Source of the DNA: JBEHWX01 sp048498995
Lineage (GTDB): Bacteria > Bacteroidota > Ignavibacteria > OLB7
Reading direction: 5' to 3'
NCBI GenBank assembly: GCA_048498995.1
Contig: JBEHWX010000042.1
Coordinates: forward strand, 1-45,691
Length of the DNA stretch: 45,691 nt
A program made the position numbers and the translations under genes. Below are positions 44,671 to 45,691 of this stretch, piece after piece. The notes under the pieces are model-generated. The model saw only the letters and a list, made by a program, of their open reading frames with translations. It had not been told where the DNA came from and searched no databases. Position 1 is the first letter of the stretch, and every line of letters begins with the position of its first letter.

Positions 44671-45180
44671 TCAGCTCTTGGTCGGATCCGAGCCGATCTC
44701 GCCGTTCTGGGCACGCGACTCCTCGGCCATGTGGGCCTTGTAGGCGAGCATCCGGGCGCGCAGCTCGGTGTCGGAGGCGCCGAGGATCTGCACGGCCAGC
44801 AGCCCGGCGTTCCGTCCGCCGCCGATGGCGACGGTGGCCACCGGCACTCCCTTCGGCATCTGCACGATCGACAGAAGCGAGTCCATGCCGTTGAGCGCGT
44901 TGGTCTGCACCGGCACGCCGATCACCGGCAGCGGCGAATGCGCGGCCACCATGCCGGGAAGATGCGCCGCGCCGCCGGCGCCGGCCACGATCACCCTGAT
45001 TCCCCTCTTGTGAGCGCTCCGCCCGTAGGCGGCCATATCCTCCGGCGTGCGATGCGCCGAGACCACCCGGATCTCGTACGGCACGTCGAACTCCTCGAGT
45101 ATCTCCGCCGCCTGCCGCATCGTCGGCAGGTCGGTGCTGCTTCCCATGATGATGCCGACCACCGGCTCGCGATTGCTCAT
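44671..45180 (-). CDS. purE: PurE, N5-carboxyaminoimidazole ribonucleotide mutase
   Basis: A 169-residue enzyme of purine synthesis that moves the carboxyl group of N5-CAIR. Family motifs are MGSSTDLPTM (10-20, canonical GSxSD), VVSAHRTPEDM with the catalytic His, AGAGGAAHLPGMVAAHSPLPV, and GMDSLLSIVQMPKGVPVATV. The ATG at 45180 is preferred over upstream in-frame starts because it gives the normal N-terminus. The end (about 12 residues) is variable. purK is not adjacent in the window. Confidence 0.95.
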   Translation of the reverse strand: MSNREPVVGIIMGSSTDLPTMRQAAEILEEFDVPYEIRVVSAHRTPEDMAAYGRSAHKRGIRVIVAGAGGAAHLPGMVAAHSPLPVIGVPVQTNALNGMDSLLSIVQMPKGVPVATVAIGGGRNAGLLAVQILGASDTELRARMLAYKAHMAEESRAQNGEIGSDPTKS

Positions 45181-45328
45181 AGTCGTTTCCATTCCTTGAT
45201 CTGCTGTCTGTCCCGGCATCGCGCCCGATTGGCACGGCCGTTGTCACAAAGTACGACAGAGGCATGAGATGGTCTCGATTGACAGGCAGATGAACATAAC
45301 CTGAGACAGAATTACGGAGGATACGACT

Positions 45329-45472
45329 ATGTGGACCGTTGTGATCGTGTTACTGGTGCTCTGGGCGCTCGGATTCGGATTCGGTTGGGCTGGAAGCCTG
45401 ATTCATCTTCTGCTGGTGATCGCGCTGATCGTGGCGATCGTGAACCTGGTTCGCGGCAGAAGCGCCGTCTGA
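45329..45472 (+). CDS. Tiny two-helix membrane protein, lmo0937 family
   Basis: A 47-residue protein: a first helix TVVIVLLVLWALGFGFG, a short AGSLIH turn, then a second helix LLLVIALIVAIVNLVRG. This is the lmo0937/DUF5670 pattern. A strong GGAGG site (45316-45320) lies 8 bases before the ATG. Related in layout to the gene at 44229-44387. Function unknown. Confidence 0.8.
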   Translation: MWTVVIVLLVLWALGFGFGWAGSLIHLLLVIALIVAIVNLVRGRSAV

Positions 45473-45691
45473 TAGGACTGCATACGATACCGAACCGACC
45501 GCCGGACCGCTCGATGCGTCCGGCGGCGGAAACGCCCAGCGGATGTCTCCCCCCGGAGAACGCGCGACCGGAGCAGGCGCCTCGACCCTCGGCGATCCCT
45601 GTCGCGCCAGCGATGTGACTATGGATGGGATTGGGTTGGATGTGGATGCGGGGTTGACTCCCCGATGGTTTGGTGATTGAGGATGGTCTGA

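Overview
The window is high-GC bacterial DNA with a mostly minus-strand gene order. Four features point to a GC-rich member of the Bacteroidota/FCB group with a type IX secretion system (T9SS). First, three secreted proteins end in, or once ended in, a T9SS type A C-terminal sorting domain. Second, there is a bacillithiol gene (bshC). Third, there is a plsX-fabH-fabD-fabG-acpP-fabF-rnc operon. Fourth, there are many OmpA-type and outer-membrane-type proteins. Several genes have clear Shine-Dalgarno sites, which is less usual in classical Bacteroidetes. A Kapabacteria- or Rhodothermia-like lineage is therefore possible, but this is inference. The genetic code looks standard, since TGA is used as a normal stop in several intact genes.

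Layout. 0.1-1.6 kb: an ArsR-type repressor and two SRPBCC/AHSA1 proteins in one operon, with a near-perfect 24-bp operator at its head. 2.2-3.6 kb: a BNR/Asp-box repeat protein and a MoaD/ThiS-like protein overlapping by ATGA. 4.0-8.6 kb: a visibly lower-GC insert with a HamA-like PD-(D/E)xK nuclease and a 1054-residue Ski2-like helicase, together a Hachiman/AbpAB-like anti-phage module. A possible integrase remnant lies on one side and a tRNA-Lys(CUU) gene on the other. 8.9-10.4 kb: two paralogous membrane-anchored proteins of unknown function, one broken by a TGA codon. 11.0-12.9 kb: a T9SS cargo protein whose sorting domain is cut by an in-frame TAG. 13.1-15.3 kb: a receiver-only response regulator followed by a TPR/coiled-coil/LuxR regulator. 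15.8-20.8 kb: a DUF4402 pilin-like protein, a PapD-like chaperone and an usher-like outer-membrane protein, with large hairpins in both intercistronic spacers. 21.9-26.1 kb: a double-OmpA-domain outer-membrane protein and a Hydin/choice-of-anchor-type protein with a T9SS tail.

26.5-29.0 kb: bshC and nth. 29.0-30.0 kb: a gene-free stretch with a polypurine tract and a strong stem-loop. 30.0-36.8 kb: the fatty-acid/phospholipid operon plus RNase III. 37.2-38.6 kb: a peptidase S74 (self-cleaving chaperone) protein with a T9SS tail. 39.2-42.5 kb: mfd. 42.9-45.5 kb: a MEMO1-family protein fused to a small N-terminal domain, two tiny two-helix membrane proteins, and purE.

The intergenic DNA carries a dispersed 26-nt palindromic repeat (six copies), a 92-bp tandem duplication containing two of those copies, and many GC-rich hairpins without strong T-tracts. 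The most interesting parts are the helicase-nuclease island and the chaperone-usher cluster in a T9SS organism. All functional statements rest on motif reading by eye; no database search was run.
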